64,000 bases of DNA from Lentzea sp. NEAU-D7 (GCF_026242055.1 NZ_JAPJDL010000006.1:295773-359772), one strand, 5' to 3'; positions 17,746 through 27,213 are shown, numbered from the stretch's first letter. Notes: generated by a model not told the origin, from the letters alone. Made by a program: numbers and translations.

Positions 17746-20700
17746 CTAGCGACGACGGGTAGGCACCTTCTTGGATACGCGCCGAGTCGTCGTTCCGGAG
17801 TGCCCGCCTGAGACCACGGTCGTGCTGTCGACGCCAAGTACCTCGGCGGCGAGGGCGAGCCAGGCCTGGGCATCGGCTCCCTTGCGGTCATCGGTCCACA
17901 GGAGGATGCCGTTGGGACCACCGCCGTCCGAATGCGGAAGAACGCGGTTGTCGGTGTACCAGGCCTTCTTGAGTTCCCACTTCCGGGCGTAGTCCGGCAG
18001 GTCGAGCATGCCGGCGTGCTCCCAGAACACAGTGCGGCCATCCGCAGTGGCGATGGTGAAGTCCGGCAGTACTTCGCGACCGTCATTGCCGATGTATGGC
18101 TTCTCGTACTCCCATTGTCCGGGAACGAGCTGGTCCAGCAGGCCGGCGATGATGACCTCGTTCTTCGAAGCCATCGGCGTGCCGTCGGCGGAGACGTGAA
18201 TCAGCTTGCGATCGTACCGCCGCGCCTCGCCCCGCAACTTGAGAGACACCGGCTCCGGGGCGGTGAACAGGTCGGTGAGGCGGCGGGATGTCTCCGACCG
18301 CCATGGCTGTGCGAGGTCGCGCAGGTCCGCAAGAGTGCCCTCGTGCAGGATGACGACCTTGTCTCTCTGCCGGGTCATTGCGGTGTACATGAGCTCCCGC
18401 GACACGTTGGTGCGGGCTGGCAGCACCAGGAAGGTGATCCCGAACTCGGACCCCTGGGACTTGTGCACGGTGACGGCCCAGGCCAGTTCGAGTTGGACGT
18501 CCTCACGGGAGGTCGGCCAGTAGCTGTACTGGAATCCAGGCTGCGAGGAGTACTCGACGTTGAAGGCCAACGCCTTCTTGGGGCGCTTCGCCGCTGGCGT
18601 ACGGCCGATACCGACACCGATCTCACCGTTAGCGACGTAGTTGAGTCCGCCATCGGCTGGATATGCCTTGAGTCGCCGGTTGATGGTCTGCATGACCTTG
18701 TCACCGCGGACGATGAGTTCGGGACCGATCGGTGCGGCGATGTTGGACTTGTAAGTGCGCTGGGCGAAACGGGTGTCCGAGGTTCGATAAGTCCGCTTGA
18801 TGTGGCGGTTGAGCTCGACGGTTCCGAACGCGCGAGATCTGGTTGGCGAGAGAATCTGCCAGTTCTCAGCAGCGCTCCCGGCGCCAGGTTCCCAGTTCAG
18901 GTACTCACCGTTGATAGTTCCGCCGTAGGTGCAGGCGAAAGCCCGTACCTGGTCGAGATGCCCGTCGAGGGCGAGCTCTTCCTGCATCACGTCTGTCAAC
19001 GCCTGGACCGCCGATCGATCGCCCCAGGACTCGTAGCGCACCGTCGCCTGGTTCGGGTCGGCTGCGAGCACGGTCCAGATATCGTCGTCGGCCGCTCCGC
19101 GGACACCGTCCCCGAACCAGGCCGCGAGCTCCAGATCGTGACGAGTGCCGATGCCTCCGTCCGGCAGCTGCCGCCTGGGGACTTGCAGCTCTACGTACCC
19201 AGGCGCAACCCGCAACCAATCCGCGAATTTGGTGGGACGCAGCTTGTTGACCAGATCGACGAATGGTCGCCCGGCACCGATCGGTGGCAGCTGCTTCGGA
19301 TCGCCGACGAGAACGAGGCGTTTGACTCCGGTGAACGAGTCGAGGGTGGCAGCCAGCATCTCCTCGGTGAGCATGGATGCTTCGTCGATCACGACGAGAC
19401 CAAAGCTCTGACGCGGCTTCTGGTCGCCCCAGACGAGATAGCGGCCAGTATCGCCATCGTAGCGATCCGTCGTGGTCAGATAACTGGCGAGAGTCTTCGC
19501 CGTCAGCCCGACCTTGGTGTCTAGCTGGACCTTCGCCTTTCCCGTCGGCGCAAGCAGCAGTACTCCGCCCGCGTCGACACCGGGATGCTCGACCAGGGCT
19601 CTGAGCAACGTGGTCTTGCCAGTCCCCGCCGGCCCGATCAAAACCGACAGCGAGGAGTTGTGCAGAGCCGAGAGACCGGCGGCCTTCTCGGTGCGGGCGC
19701 GTTCTTCCAGCTCGCTGTGGGTCGTCTCGGATGTCGTGGTGACCTGCTGGTTGCGGTCAAGTGCCTCGTCAAGCACCTTGCGGGCGTTGGCCAGCACGCC
19801 GAGGTTGGTGTGGCTTTCCTGCGCCGCGATCCAGTCGCGGATGACATCGGAGGTGTTCTCGTATCGGGTGAGCTTGTACGCCGATGATCCGTTCGCAAGG
19901 GGGACGCTGGTCAGCGGCGACCATTCAGACCGGTCGACCAACGAGTCGTGGTCGAGATCGAGGCCCGTCGTGATGACCTGGGTGAGGTTCGGCGGTTGAC
20001 TCAGGTTCACCGAGTTGGCAAGTTCTATAGCTTCGCTTTGGGGGACAACGGTGTCACCCTGTCGGCCTTGCCGCTCCAGCACATCGGTCAACAGAGCTTC
20101 GATACGGCGACGGTCCAGCGGCCCTTCCAGCTTGATCTCATCCGGCACCGCGGGTGTCCACGTCACGTAAGTCGGCGGGAACAATGCCCGGTCCACCGCG
20201 GAAAACGGCACGTGTTCCGGCATGGTGTAGGTGCACGTCGCTGCGAAGTACGGATTCTCCAGCAGTTCCTCCGCGGAGGTTTCGACCTCAGCTTTGCCGT
20301 CCATGAGCATCTTCACCTGGTCGGGTGCGATGTCGAGTGCTGACAGCAGCTGCAGCACTGCTTGGTGTTCGGCGGGGAGCTTGCTCCAGATGCGGCCGAT
20401 TGGTCTGGGCAGATGCGAACGGAGTGCGTCAGGGGCCGTGCCGGGGTCGGCGAAGATGCCTTCGAGGAACGGCCAGGGGTCAGTCTCGCCAACGTGGTCG
20501 ACTACGGCCCGTGCGGCGACATAAGGCTCGGCCACGCCGATGTAGGCCAGTGCGGCAGGTAGGCCGGGAACCGGACCTCGGACTTGCCACAGGCGCTCGG
20601 TCTGCGTGGAGATCCAGCAGAGCGCGGTGTCGGGTACCTCGATGTCGAGGGCGCGCATTCCGAGCGCGGCTTGCTGAAGGGAGGCGAGTGCCTCGATAGC

Positions 20701-21546
20701 GGCGTCATCGGACAGATGCTCGGTCACGTAGGAGAACTCGACATCGCGGCCTTCCGGCGCCCACGCGAGTGCCTTGTCGACATCGACACCGTCATCAAGG
20801 AGCGGAATCAACTTCTGGTAGGGCAGCAGGATCCCGTCGACCATGTCAGGACGCAGGCTGTGCTCGACGATGGTCTCCCACATGGAGGAGTTGAACGGAG
20901 GGTGCCCGGTCTGCTTCCACATCGGCGGCAACGTCACTCCAGTGACACGGGCGGCGCCGACGAGGAGGCGGTCGGTGCGTTGCTCCTGCAGTGGTGAGTG
21001 CTTGAGGTAGATGAAGACGAGAGAGTCACCGGCCACCACCGACGCAAAGAACGCGTCCAGCAGGGCCCGTTGGTTGTGCCCGTCCATCACCCAAGAGGCT
21101 CCGTCGAATCCGAGAGCATCGTCGACGTGGTCTTCCGCCGTTGGGTTGAACGCCGGTACCCGACTCGCTCCTATGTCTTCAGCGAGCGAGGTTCGGTTGA
21201 GCCAGCGGAAGGGAACGGCTTCGAACGCATAGCCCGGCAGAGAGACAGGGGTGGGGTGGATCTTGCCCTTGAGCGCCCGGTTCCAGGCGTACGGGTGCGT
21301 CTTCATGACCGTGTACCCGAGCGGTGACATGAACGTGGCGCGTTCACTCAGGCACGGCAGCCTGTCTTGGTCGAGGGTGTCGATGCCCGCCGACGCGTTC
21401 GCGGCCTCGAAGGAGTCGTCGCGGTTGGGGCCGATGTTCGCTAGCAGAGTGCACGAGGAGTTCCCCAACGGGTCATCACAAACGAACTGGTCCCACGCAC
21501 GATCCCGCCACGGCACCCGCATCGACAGGTGCTGAACACCGCTCAC
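17746..21546 (-). CDS. RecD-like SF1 helicase with C-terminal PD-(D/E)XK-like domain (1266 aa)
   Basis: The N-terminal ~600 residues have no domain I recognise. A RecD2/TraA-like SF1B helicase follows: Walker A GPAGTGKT (~637), Walker B VVIDEAS (~718), GDPKQLPP motif III, and the UvrD_C_2 signature AVTVHKSQGSEF near the end of the motor. The last ~150 residues look like a Vsr/MTES_1575-type nuclease (MASKNEVIIAG, then LPDFTI and FWEH, i.e. a D and E in the expected order). It probably unwinds and cuts dsDNA ends, acting with the pPIWI-RE module. GTG at 21546 is preferred over ATG at 21564 because GTGAGGAG lies 5-6 bases before it. It is a single-gene unit facing the HTH-methylase gene. Confidence 0.78.
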   Translation of the reverse strand: MSGVQHLSMRVPWRDRAWDQFVCDDPLGNSSCTLLANIGPNRDDSFEAANASAGIDTLDQDRLPCLSERATFMSPLGYTVMKTHPYAWNRALKGKIHPTPVSLPGYAFEAVPFRWLNRTSLAEDIGASRVPAFNPTAEDHVDDALGFDGASWVMDGHNQRALLDAFFASVVAGDSLVFIYLKHSPLQEQRTDRLLVGAARVTGVTLPPMWKQTGHPPFNSSMWETIVEHSLRPDMVDGILLPYQKLIPLLDDGVDVDKALAWAPEGRDVEFSYVTEHLSDDAAIEALASLQQAALGMRALDIEVPDTALCWISTQTERLWQVRGPVPGLPAALAYIGVAEPYVAARAVVDHVGETDPWPFLEGIFADPGTAPDALRSHLPRPIGRIWSKLPAEHQAVLQLLSALDIAPDQVKMLMDGKAEVETSAEELLENPYFAATCTYTMPEHVPFSAVDRALFPPTYVTWTPAVPDEIKLEGPLDRRRIEALLTDVLERQGRQGDTVVPQSEAIELANSVNLSQPPNLTQVITTGLDLDHDSLVDRSEWSPLTSVPLANGSSAYKLTRYENTSDVIRDWIAAQESHTNLGVLANARKVLDEALDRNQQVTTTSETTHSELEERARTEKAAGLSALHNSSLSVLIGPAGTGKTTLLRALVEHPGVDAGGVLLLAPTGKAKVQLDTKVGLTAKTLASYLTTTDRYDGDTGRYLVWGDQKPRQSFGLVVIDEASMLTEEMLAATLDSFTGVKRLVLVGDPKQLPPIGAGRPFVDLVNKLRPTKFADWLRVAPGYVELQVPRRQLPDGGIGTRHDLELAAWFGDGVRGAADDDIWTVLAADPNQATVRYESWGDRSAVQALTDVMQEELALDGHLDQVRAFACTYGGTINGEYLNWEPGAGSAAENWQILSPTRSRAFGTVELNRHIKRTYRTSDTRFAQRTYKSNIAAPIGPELIVRGDKVMQTINRRLKAYPADGGLNYVANGEIGVGIGRTPAAKRPKKALAFNVEYSSQPGFQYSYWPTSREDVQLELAWAVTVHKSQGSEFGITFLVLPARTNVSRELMYTAMTRQRDKVVILHEGTLADLRDLAQPWRSETSRRLTDLFTAPEPVSLKLRGEARRYDRKLIHVSADGTPMASKNEVIIAGLLDQLVPGQWEYEKPYIGNDGREVLPDFTIATADGRTVFWEHAGMLDLPDYARKWELKKAWYTDNRVLPHSDGGGPNGILLWTDDRKGADAQAWLALAAEVLGVDSTTVVSGGHSGTTTRRVSKKVPTRRR

Positions 21547-21639
21547 GATACTCCTCACTCGCATCAGCTGCCCCGGTATTCGTGACCACCGTTCGCAGCG
21601 TTACCACGGGGCATCAGCTGTAGTGCTCACGTCGTACGG

Positions 21640-22304
21640 TCAGCTGATGTCGTAGCTCATGCGAAGGTACGGCTCTGCCTTGTCCAGGTCTGACTAGTTC
21701 GTGATGCGCAGTTCAAGATCGCCGGTGCCGAAGTGGCCGATGCTGCGCACATCCCGGGAGAAGCTCGACTCGAGGTCCACGGACTCCGGGCTCACCTTGA
21801 GGTAGACCAAGAGGGCGCGACTTCGCGGGTGCACCTCGAGACAAGCGAATTTCTTGAGCCGCTTGTAGGAGAAGTACAGCTTCCCAGTGGTCTTCTGGAT
21901 GTCATCACCGAATGCGAGGAGTCTCGCATCCAGATCGGCATACAGGTACTTCAGGTCGTCGGGTGCTTTCGTCAGGTAATCGACCGCAGTCGGCTCGGCT
22001 GATGACGCCAGTTTCATCGGAATTGGCCGTTGAAGCATCGGTGTAGTCGTGCTCACCGAGGTCAACAGCTCACCACCGAAGTCACGGTACCGGACAAGCT
22101 CGATGTTGTGGTTGTTCTGACGGACCGCATGTTCGTCGTAAGGCGTGAAGTCGCCGGCGACACAGACCAGCCTCGGGTTCGTCCAGTCGATCTGCTTCGC
22201 GGCTTCGGGCCCCAGGCGGTCAGATGACGCTCCAACGCCACCGAACCGCTCGCCAGTTCCTCAGCTCGACCAGCCGTGTTCCGGAACAGCTTGAGATCGC
22301 TCAT
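21640..22304 (-). pseudogene. Decayed DUF5655-family PD-(D/E)XK nuclease gene
   Basis: Three pieces of one protein family lie in order on the minus strand. The start (ATG 22304, MSDLKLFR, SVALERHL) is in one frame. From about 22215 the family's middle (GPEAAKQIDW, RLVCVAGDFTPYDEH, NHNIELVRY) continues in a second frame and runs into the DUF5655 domain (KLYFSYKRLKKFA, RDVRSIGHFGTGDLEL). A TAG at 21694-21696 then cuts the domain, after which SDLDKAEPYL continues in frame to TGA at 21640. The family is ~300 aa; here about 80 residues, including the GGRID/EYK nuclease core, are missing at the frame change. The longest intact frame (21694-22065) would give only a 123-aa fragment without the active site. 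So the gene is dead by a frameshifting deletion plus a nonsense codon. Confidence 0.8.
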
Positions 22305-22428
22305 CCGACATCCGCCCCAACGGCTCCTGTGCACCCACTCGAACTCACATTGATATCACCGTTGATCACCGGTTGGGTAGCTCTTCAACAGCCAGCGACA
22401 ACACAAACCGACGGGATATTGTCACCTT

Positions 22429-23478
22429 TTGGGGGATGAACGCACACGGCCGTACGTCCTTCTGGCGCCCTGCTACGGCAATACAAAGACGCGTCGCCGC
22501 TACCACAAGACGATTGAAGCGAGCATCGACTTCGAATCGAACGAGCACCGCGAGCTGCCGCAGGCGCCCGAGTTGGCGGCGTTACGCGACCTCCACCCGT
22601 CCGGAAGAGCTCACTGCTGGGGCGCGATCGCCACGCACGACAGGATGATGGACCGGCTCCGCATTGGAGACGTCGTCGTGTTCACCGGAGACAACAAGGT
22701 CAAGGCAGCAGGTGAGGTCGGATATCTCGTTCGCAACCAGCCTCTCGCCGATCGGATGTGGGATCAGTTCGACAGCGGGCGAAGCTTTGTCAACGTCTAC
22801 AGCGTGCGCAACATCCGCGTGATCGAGCGACCCCAGCGCGAGGTATGGCGCAGGCTTGGATTCGACGAGGGTGACAACGCAGCGGGCCAGCGGCTGGTTA
22901 CCGACGAACGCGCGGAGCGGATCCTGACCGAGCTCCAGATAGCGACTGTTGTGACGGAAGCTCGAATCAGTGCAGAGCTCACTGCCATCAACCAAGCACT
23001 CACCACTGGTTCCTACATAATTCCGGTCGAGAACTTCCACATCGACGTGGTGTCGCAGCACGTCGCCGAGCGCAATGCACAATACGATCGCGTAGAAAGT
23101 CAGCTGGTGTCCCAGCACCAGCACTTCCACACAGACGTGGTGTTCACAAGCTTTCGCACGCATAACGACAAGCGCGCCGACCTGTACCGCGTCGAGCAGG
23201 ACGAGGTCGAGATCGTGGAAGCCAAGAGTCTGGCCAACCACGAAAAAGTCCGCGAAGCCACAGCGCAGTCGCTGGACTACTCCGCTCAAAGCCGTCGACC
23301 TGTGACGCGGCTCAGCCCCCTGTTCCCGTTGAGGCTTGCTCAGTACGGCATCGACTATCTGCACCGTCTCGGCATTGACTGCATCTACCGGAGCGCCGAC
23401 GGAAGCCTCGTCCGTGATGCGGCTCCAGACACTCGCCGCGCTTACATGCATCCGGTGTGGCGTGCTGGAACAGGTTGA
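22429..23478 (+). CDS. EVE/PUA-like domain + PD-(D/E)XK nuclease, 349 aa
   Basis: The N-terminal ~130 residues resemble an EVE/ASCH-type pseudouridine-synthase-like fold (RPYVLLAPC, then RIGDVVVFTGDNKVKAAGEV), a domain that reads modified bases. The C-terminal ~110 residues carry a restriction-like nuclease pattern: RADLYRV, EIVEAKS (E-x-K) and a helix with REATAQSLDYS. A modified-base-dependent nuclease is therefore a reasonable guess; no enzymatic assignment is certain. The frame has no ATG near its 5' end: the only early initiator is TTG at 22429, without a clear ribosome site. It sits between the dead DUF5655 nuclease (divergent) and the broken jetD gene, inside the defence island. Confidence 0.65.
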   Translation: MGDERTRPYVLLAPCYGNTKTRRRYHKTIEASIDFESNEHRELPQAPELAALRDLHPSGRAHCWGAIATHDRMMDRLRIGDVVVFTGDNKVKAAGEVGYLVRNQPLADRMWDQFDSGRSFVNVYSVRNIRVIERPQREVWRRLGFDEGDNAAGQRLVTDERAERILTELQIATVVTEARISAELTAINQALTTGSYIIPVENFHIDVVSQHVAERNAQYDRVESQLVSQHQHFHTDVVFTSFRTHNDKRADLYRVEQDEVEIVEAKSLANHEKVREATAQSLDYSAQSRRPVTRLSPLFPLRLAQYGIDYLHRLGIDCIYRSADGSLVRDAAPDTRRAYMHPVWRAGTG

Positions 23479-23539
23479 ACAAGCCTGCACCCACTTCGCG
23501 GACTCGTCGGTTCCAAACGTGCCCACGACTACGGCACAC

Positions 23540-24687
23540 CTCAGCCGGGTTGTGCAGTGGCCAGCTGCACCAAGTGCTCGCCCCGCAGATCCGCGCCCGC
23601 CTGCCCGCCGGGGTTCACCAGTACCAGGAACCCCGCGCAGTGCGGACAGCAATTCCTTCAACGCCCACAGGTCCGGCAGTGCATCGCCCCCCGGCCGGGC
23701 GTTGAACGTGCCGTTGCCCGCAGTCGACGGGCTGCTGCGCCGATCCGGCACCCATCCAGACTGCCTCGGTCCGGCGGTGCTCGTACTGACCGGCCCGCTT
23801 ACGGAACCGGTCGACCTGGAGACCTTGTGGGACAGGGCGTTCGAGGAGCTGGACGATCCACGTCTCGCCGATAGGGCCCTTTCGCTGCGCATGAGCGGCC
23901 TGGTCAAACGCCTCGCTCCGACCCCACAGGCGCGGCCGATCTGCCCACCACTTTGAACGTCGTTGTGAGAAGCCTGCCTTCGCGCGGCGAGCCGATCGGA
24001 CGATTCGCGGCACGGATGACAGGCGACGCCCACGCCTTGGACGATGATCGTCCGCTGGCGACACTGGTACTTCGTGCCGTGCTCGCCTTGAGCGGCCTGC
24101 CGGACGGCAGCGGCTCGGAATGGCGCCGAGAGGTGTGGGCGTCGGTCGGCCTGACGCGGGACGAACTGTCGACCACGGTCATCACCTTGGGCTTCGGCGG
24201 CCATCAGGGCCTGGAAGCATGGCTCGGTCAACCGGTGCACCTCACCCTGCGCCAGCTCGTCCGTGATCTCCCGCGGCTGGCGGCGTTGGACGTGTTCGTC
24301 TGCGAGAACCCGGTCGTCGTGGCGGCAGCGGCCGACCACCTCGGGCCGTCCTGCCCACCGTTGGTCTGCACGAGCGGCCAGCCCAGCGCCGCCGTGATGC
24401 ACCTGCTCCGCCTGATCGTCTCCGCGCGCGGCACCCTGCGTTACCACGGCGACTTCGACTGGGGCGGCATCCGCATCGCGAACGTGCTGCAGGACCGCGT
24501 GCCCTTCACGCCGTGGCGCTTCGACACCGCGTCTTACCTCGCTGCCGGTGGGGTGGGTCGTCCGCTGGCCGGTACACCGGTCGAAGCACGCTGGGATCCC
24601 GCCCTGGCACCGGCGATGAGTCATACGGGCCGTCGCATCGAGGAGGAACTCGTACTGGATGACCTTCTGAGCGATTGGGAGGCCTGA
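23540..24687 (+). pseudogene. jetD: Wadjet jetD (DUF3323/DUF2399), interrupted by frameshift
   Basis: JetD is the TOPRIM-containing nuclease of Wadjet that cleaves circular plasmid DNA captured by JetABC. The C-terminal part (frame from 23953) has the TOPRIM landmarks: VCENPVVV, CPPLVCTSGQP and the acidic YHGDFDWGG. The preceding part of the same family (NVPLPAVDGLLRRSG to SGLVKRLAP) lies in another frame that stops at 23956. One extra C in the ACCCC run at 23921-23925 would restore a single continuous protein (…LAPTPTGAADLPTTLNVV…). Upstream of ~23690 the expected N-terminal ~60 residues cannot be read in one frame, so the 5' boundary is approximate and there may be further damage. It is either a real inactivation or a sequencing error in a homopolymer. 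Confidence 0.72.
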
Positions 24688-24733
24688 TGGCCGCCCACCC
24701 TGTCACCCGAAAGCCCTACTCCGACAAGCTACG

Positions 24734-26143
24734 GTGGCACAGGTGACGACGTTTCCACCGGTGCCCGCGGACCTGTTCCGCTTCACCACGACCGACCAGG
24801 CGGAGCTGCACACTGCGGTGATGCGCGTGTTCGGGGTGGCGAACGAGTGCCTGCAGACCGTCCTCACCGCCGATGACGTGCAGCAACGGCTGCGCAGCGT
24901 CGGCTGGTCCGAGCAGGTGACGGACGAGGAGCTCACCGCGTCCCTCACTGCTCTGCGTGGATGGGGCCTGCTCGACGCCTCGCAGCACCGGTACGGCCTG
25001 ACGAAACCCGGTGAGGCCGCGTACGCCGGCATCCGGCACGCCGTCCACATCCTCACGACCGACGGCGCGCTGCAGACCGCCGTGCTCGACGCCATCGCGG
25101 CCCACCTGGACGAGCTCGAAGAGCCGTTGGACGAGCGCCGGACCTTCACCACGCTCACCCAGCTCGAAGGCCACCTGGAAACGTTCAAAACCGGTACGAC
25201 GCGGTTCAACGCCGACCTGCAGAGGCTGTTGAGGGACGACCAGGCCGACCTGGCCACGTTCCAGGACGTCAAGCGCACGACGGTCACCTACCTGCGCGAC
25301 TTCATCGCGGACCTGGACGCGCGCAAGGTGAGGATCCGCGAGGCCGTCCAAGCCATCGACTCCGCCGAGCTGCTCGAACGCGCGCGCAGCGGTGCCGGGC
25401 TCGTCCACGACCAGTGGATGCAGCAGCGCAAGGAGAACTGGAGCAGCCTGCGCGTCTGGTTCTGCGACAACCCGCCGCGCGTCGAGGAGCTGCAGGACGT
25501 GTCGCGCAAGGCGATCGTGCAGTTGCTGCGGGTGCTCGACCGGATCAGTGAACAGCGCAAGAAGCCCACGAACACCGCGGCCGACTTCCGGGCGCTCGCT
25601 CGGTGGTTCGCGCGGACCGAGACCGAGGACGAGGCGCACGAGCTGTTCAACGCCGCGTTCGGGTTGTGGCCTGCCAGGCACGCGCACCTCGCGCACGCCG
25701 ACGGGGAGCTGCTACCGAGCGGCGAGGCGTGGCACAACACGCCGCCGGTGCCCGTGTCACCGCAGCTGCGCGCGACCGGGAAGCAGGAGCACATCGGTGC
25801 CACCGGCAAGGTCCGCAACGTCGACGAGGTGCGCCGCAACCGCCGCGAGCAGGCGGAGAGGGAACGCGCCGAGCTCGAGTACGCGTGGTCGCAGATCCAG
25901 ACCGACGGGGCGATCCGGATCTCCACGCTCACCAACCTCGACCACGACACCTTCCACCGGCTGATCGACCTGGTCGGCAGGGCGCTGGGCAGCGATCCGG
26001 ACAGCACCGGCACGCGCACGGCCGGCACGAGCGACGGGCGGATGCAGATCAACCTGCGCAACGCGCGCGGCTGGGCGACCATGACCACCCAGAAGGGCAC
26101 GCTGAGCGGGCCCGACTACGTGATCGACGTGCAGAGCCGATGA
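24734..26143 (+). CDS. jetA: Wadjet JetA (TIGR02677/DUF2397), kleisin-like subunit
   Basis: 469 aa, matching the TIGR02677 family: an N-terminal winged-helix-like region (LHTAVMRVFGVA), a helical middle and a C-terminal domain with conserved DEVRRNRREQAERERAEL. JetA is the kleisin-like bridging subunit of the SMC-type Wadjet complex that recognises and holds small circular DNA. Start GTG at 24734, with another GTG at 24743 possible; no strong ribosome site. It follows the jetD remnant by 46 bp, and its stop overlaps the ATG of jetB (ATGA), giving one coupled operon jetD-A-B-C. No damage is visible. Confidence 0.88.
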   Translation: MAQVTTFPPVPADLFRFTTTDQAELHTAVMRVFGVANECLQTVLTADDVQQRLRSVGWSEQVTDEELTASLTALRGWGLLDASQHRYGLTKPGEAAYAGIRHAVHILTTDGALQTAVLDAIAAHLDELEEPLDERRTFTTLTQLEGHLETFKTGTTRFNADLQRLLRDDQADLATFQDVKRTTVTYLRDFIADLDARKVRIREAVQAIDSAELLERARSGAGLVHDQWMQQRKENWSSLRVWFCDNPPRVEELQDVSRKAIVQLLRVLDRISEQRKKPTNTAADFRALARWFARTETEDEAHELFNAAFGLWPARHAHLAHADGELLPSGEAWHNTPPVPVSPQLRATGKQEHIGATGKVRNVDEVRRNRREQAERERAELEYAWSQIQTDGAIRISTLTNLDHDTFHRLIDLVGRALGSDPDSTGTRTAGTSDGRMQINLRNARGWATMTTQKGTLSGPDYVIDVQSR

Positions 26144-27213
26144 GCCGCACGGGGAACCAGCTCGCACGGCTGGAGAGCGAAGAGGTGGCGCGTGGCGTTC
26201 GTCTGCTGCTCGCGCGGCCGTTGCTGACCGCGACGCAGGACCCCGACGGCTTCGACCTCATCCGGAGGCGCCGCGAGCCGATCACGAAGTGGTTCGACTA
26301 CTACTGCGGCTGGCGTGTGGTCGTCGAGCCGCGGGCCGGGTACGCGCGCCTCTTCAAGGTGACGCAACGGCCTGACCGCACGCGGCCGGCGTTCGACCGG
26401 CGGCGCTACACGCTGCTGTGTCTGGTGTGCGCGGAGCTGCTGGCGACGCCGGTGTGCACGCTCGACGAGCTGACCACCCGCACGAGACAGGCCGCCGCCG
26501 AAGACGGCATCCAGTTCGACCCGGCCAGGCGCAGCGACCGCAACGCGTTCAACGACGTCCTGACGTTCCTCGAGGAGCACGGCGCCGTCGAGACCGGCGA
26601 GCACGTCCGCGCGGATCCGACGCTCATCACCCGCCTGCTGGCCGCACCGGTGCCGCCCTCCACAGTGGACACGATCGCCGGACTGACCCGCGAGACCCGT
26701 TACGACACCGCGCACCGCAGCCTGTGGCAGCGCCACTCCGTGATGCGCAGGCTCATCGACGACCCGGTGCTGTACAAGGAAGATCTGAACGCGAACCAGC
26801 TCGCGTTCCTGACGGCCCCCGCCGGGCGCAAGGTCGTCCAGACGGGCATCCGGCTCGCCGGATGCACGCTGGAGGAACGCGCAGAGGGTTATCTCGTGGT
26901 CGACGCCGACGCGATCGCCACGGACACGAGGTTTCCGGACGACGACAACCACGCGAAGGTCGCCGCGTTGTTGTTGCTCGACCGGTTGGCACAGGGTCCG
27001 GCCACCACGGAGGACCTGGTAGAAGAAGTACGCGAGCTGCTCACGAAGTTCCGCACCTGGGCCAAGGCCTACCAGTCGGACGGTGGCGCGGGCAGGCTCG
27101 CGGCGGACGCGCTCGAGCTGCTGGAGGCGTTCGGGCTCGCACGCACGGAGAACGGCACCGTTCACAGGCTGCCCGCCGCAGCCAGGTACGCGGTCGAGGA
27201 GCTCAATGACTGA
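26140..27213 (+). CDS. jetB: Wadjet JetB (TIGR02678/DUF2398), KITE-like subunit
   Basis: 357 aa protein of the TIGR02678 family, with LARLESEEVARGVRLLLARPL at the start, family blocks KWFDYYCGWRV and FDRRRYTLLCLVCAEL, and a C-terminal winged-helix-like portion. JetB is the KITE (MukE-like) subunit that joins JetA and the SMC protein JetC. The ATG at 26140 overlaps the jetA TGA by 4 bp; its own stop at 27213 lies inside the start of jetC (8-bp overlap), so translation is tightly coupled and stoichiometric production is likely. Confidence 0.9.
   Translation: MSRTGNQLARLESEEVARGVRLLLARPLLTATQDPDGFDLIRRRREPITKWFDYYCGWRVVVEPRAGYARLFKVTQRPDRTRPAFDRRRYTLLCLVCAELLATPVCTLDELTTRTRQAAAEDGIQFDPARRSDRNAFNDVLTFLEEHGAVETGEHVRADPTLITRLLAAPVPPSTVDTIAGLTRETRYDTAHRSLWQRHSVMRRLIDDPVLYKEDLNANQLAFLTAPAGRKVVQTGIRLAGCTLEERAEGYLVVDADAIATDTRFPDDDNHAKVAALLLLDRLAQGPATTEDLVEEVRELLTKFRTWAKAYQSDGGAGRLAADALELLEAFGLARTENGTVHRLPAAARYAVEELND

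Noticed and set aside
21546..21564. ATG at 21564 as start of the RecD-like gene
   Set aside because: GTG at 21546 has the ribosome site GTGAGGAG at the right distance; the ATG has none.
22582..24624. 680-aa open frame on the minus strand
   Set aside because: Covers the EVE-like nuclease and jetD on the plus strand, both with recognisable domains; no domain in the minus frame.
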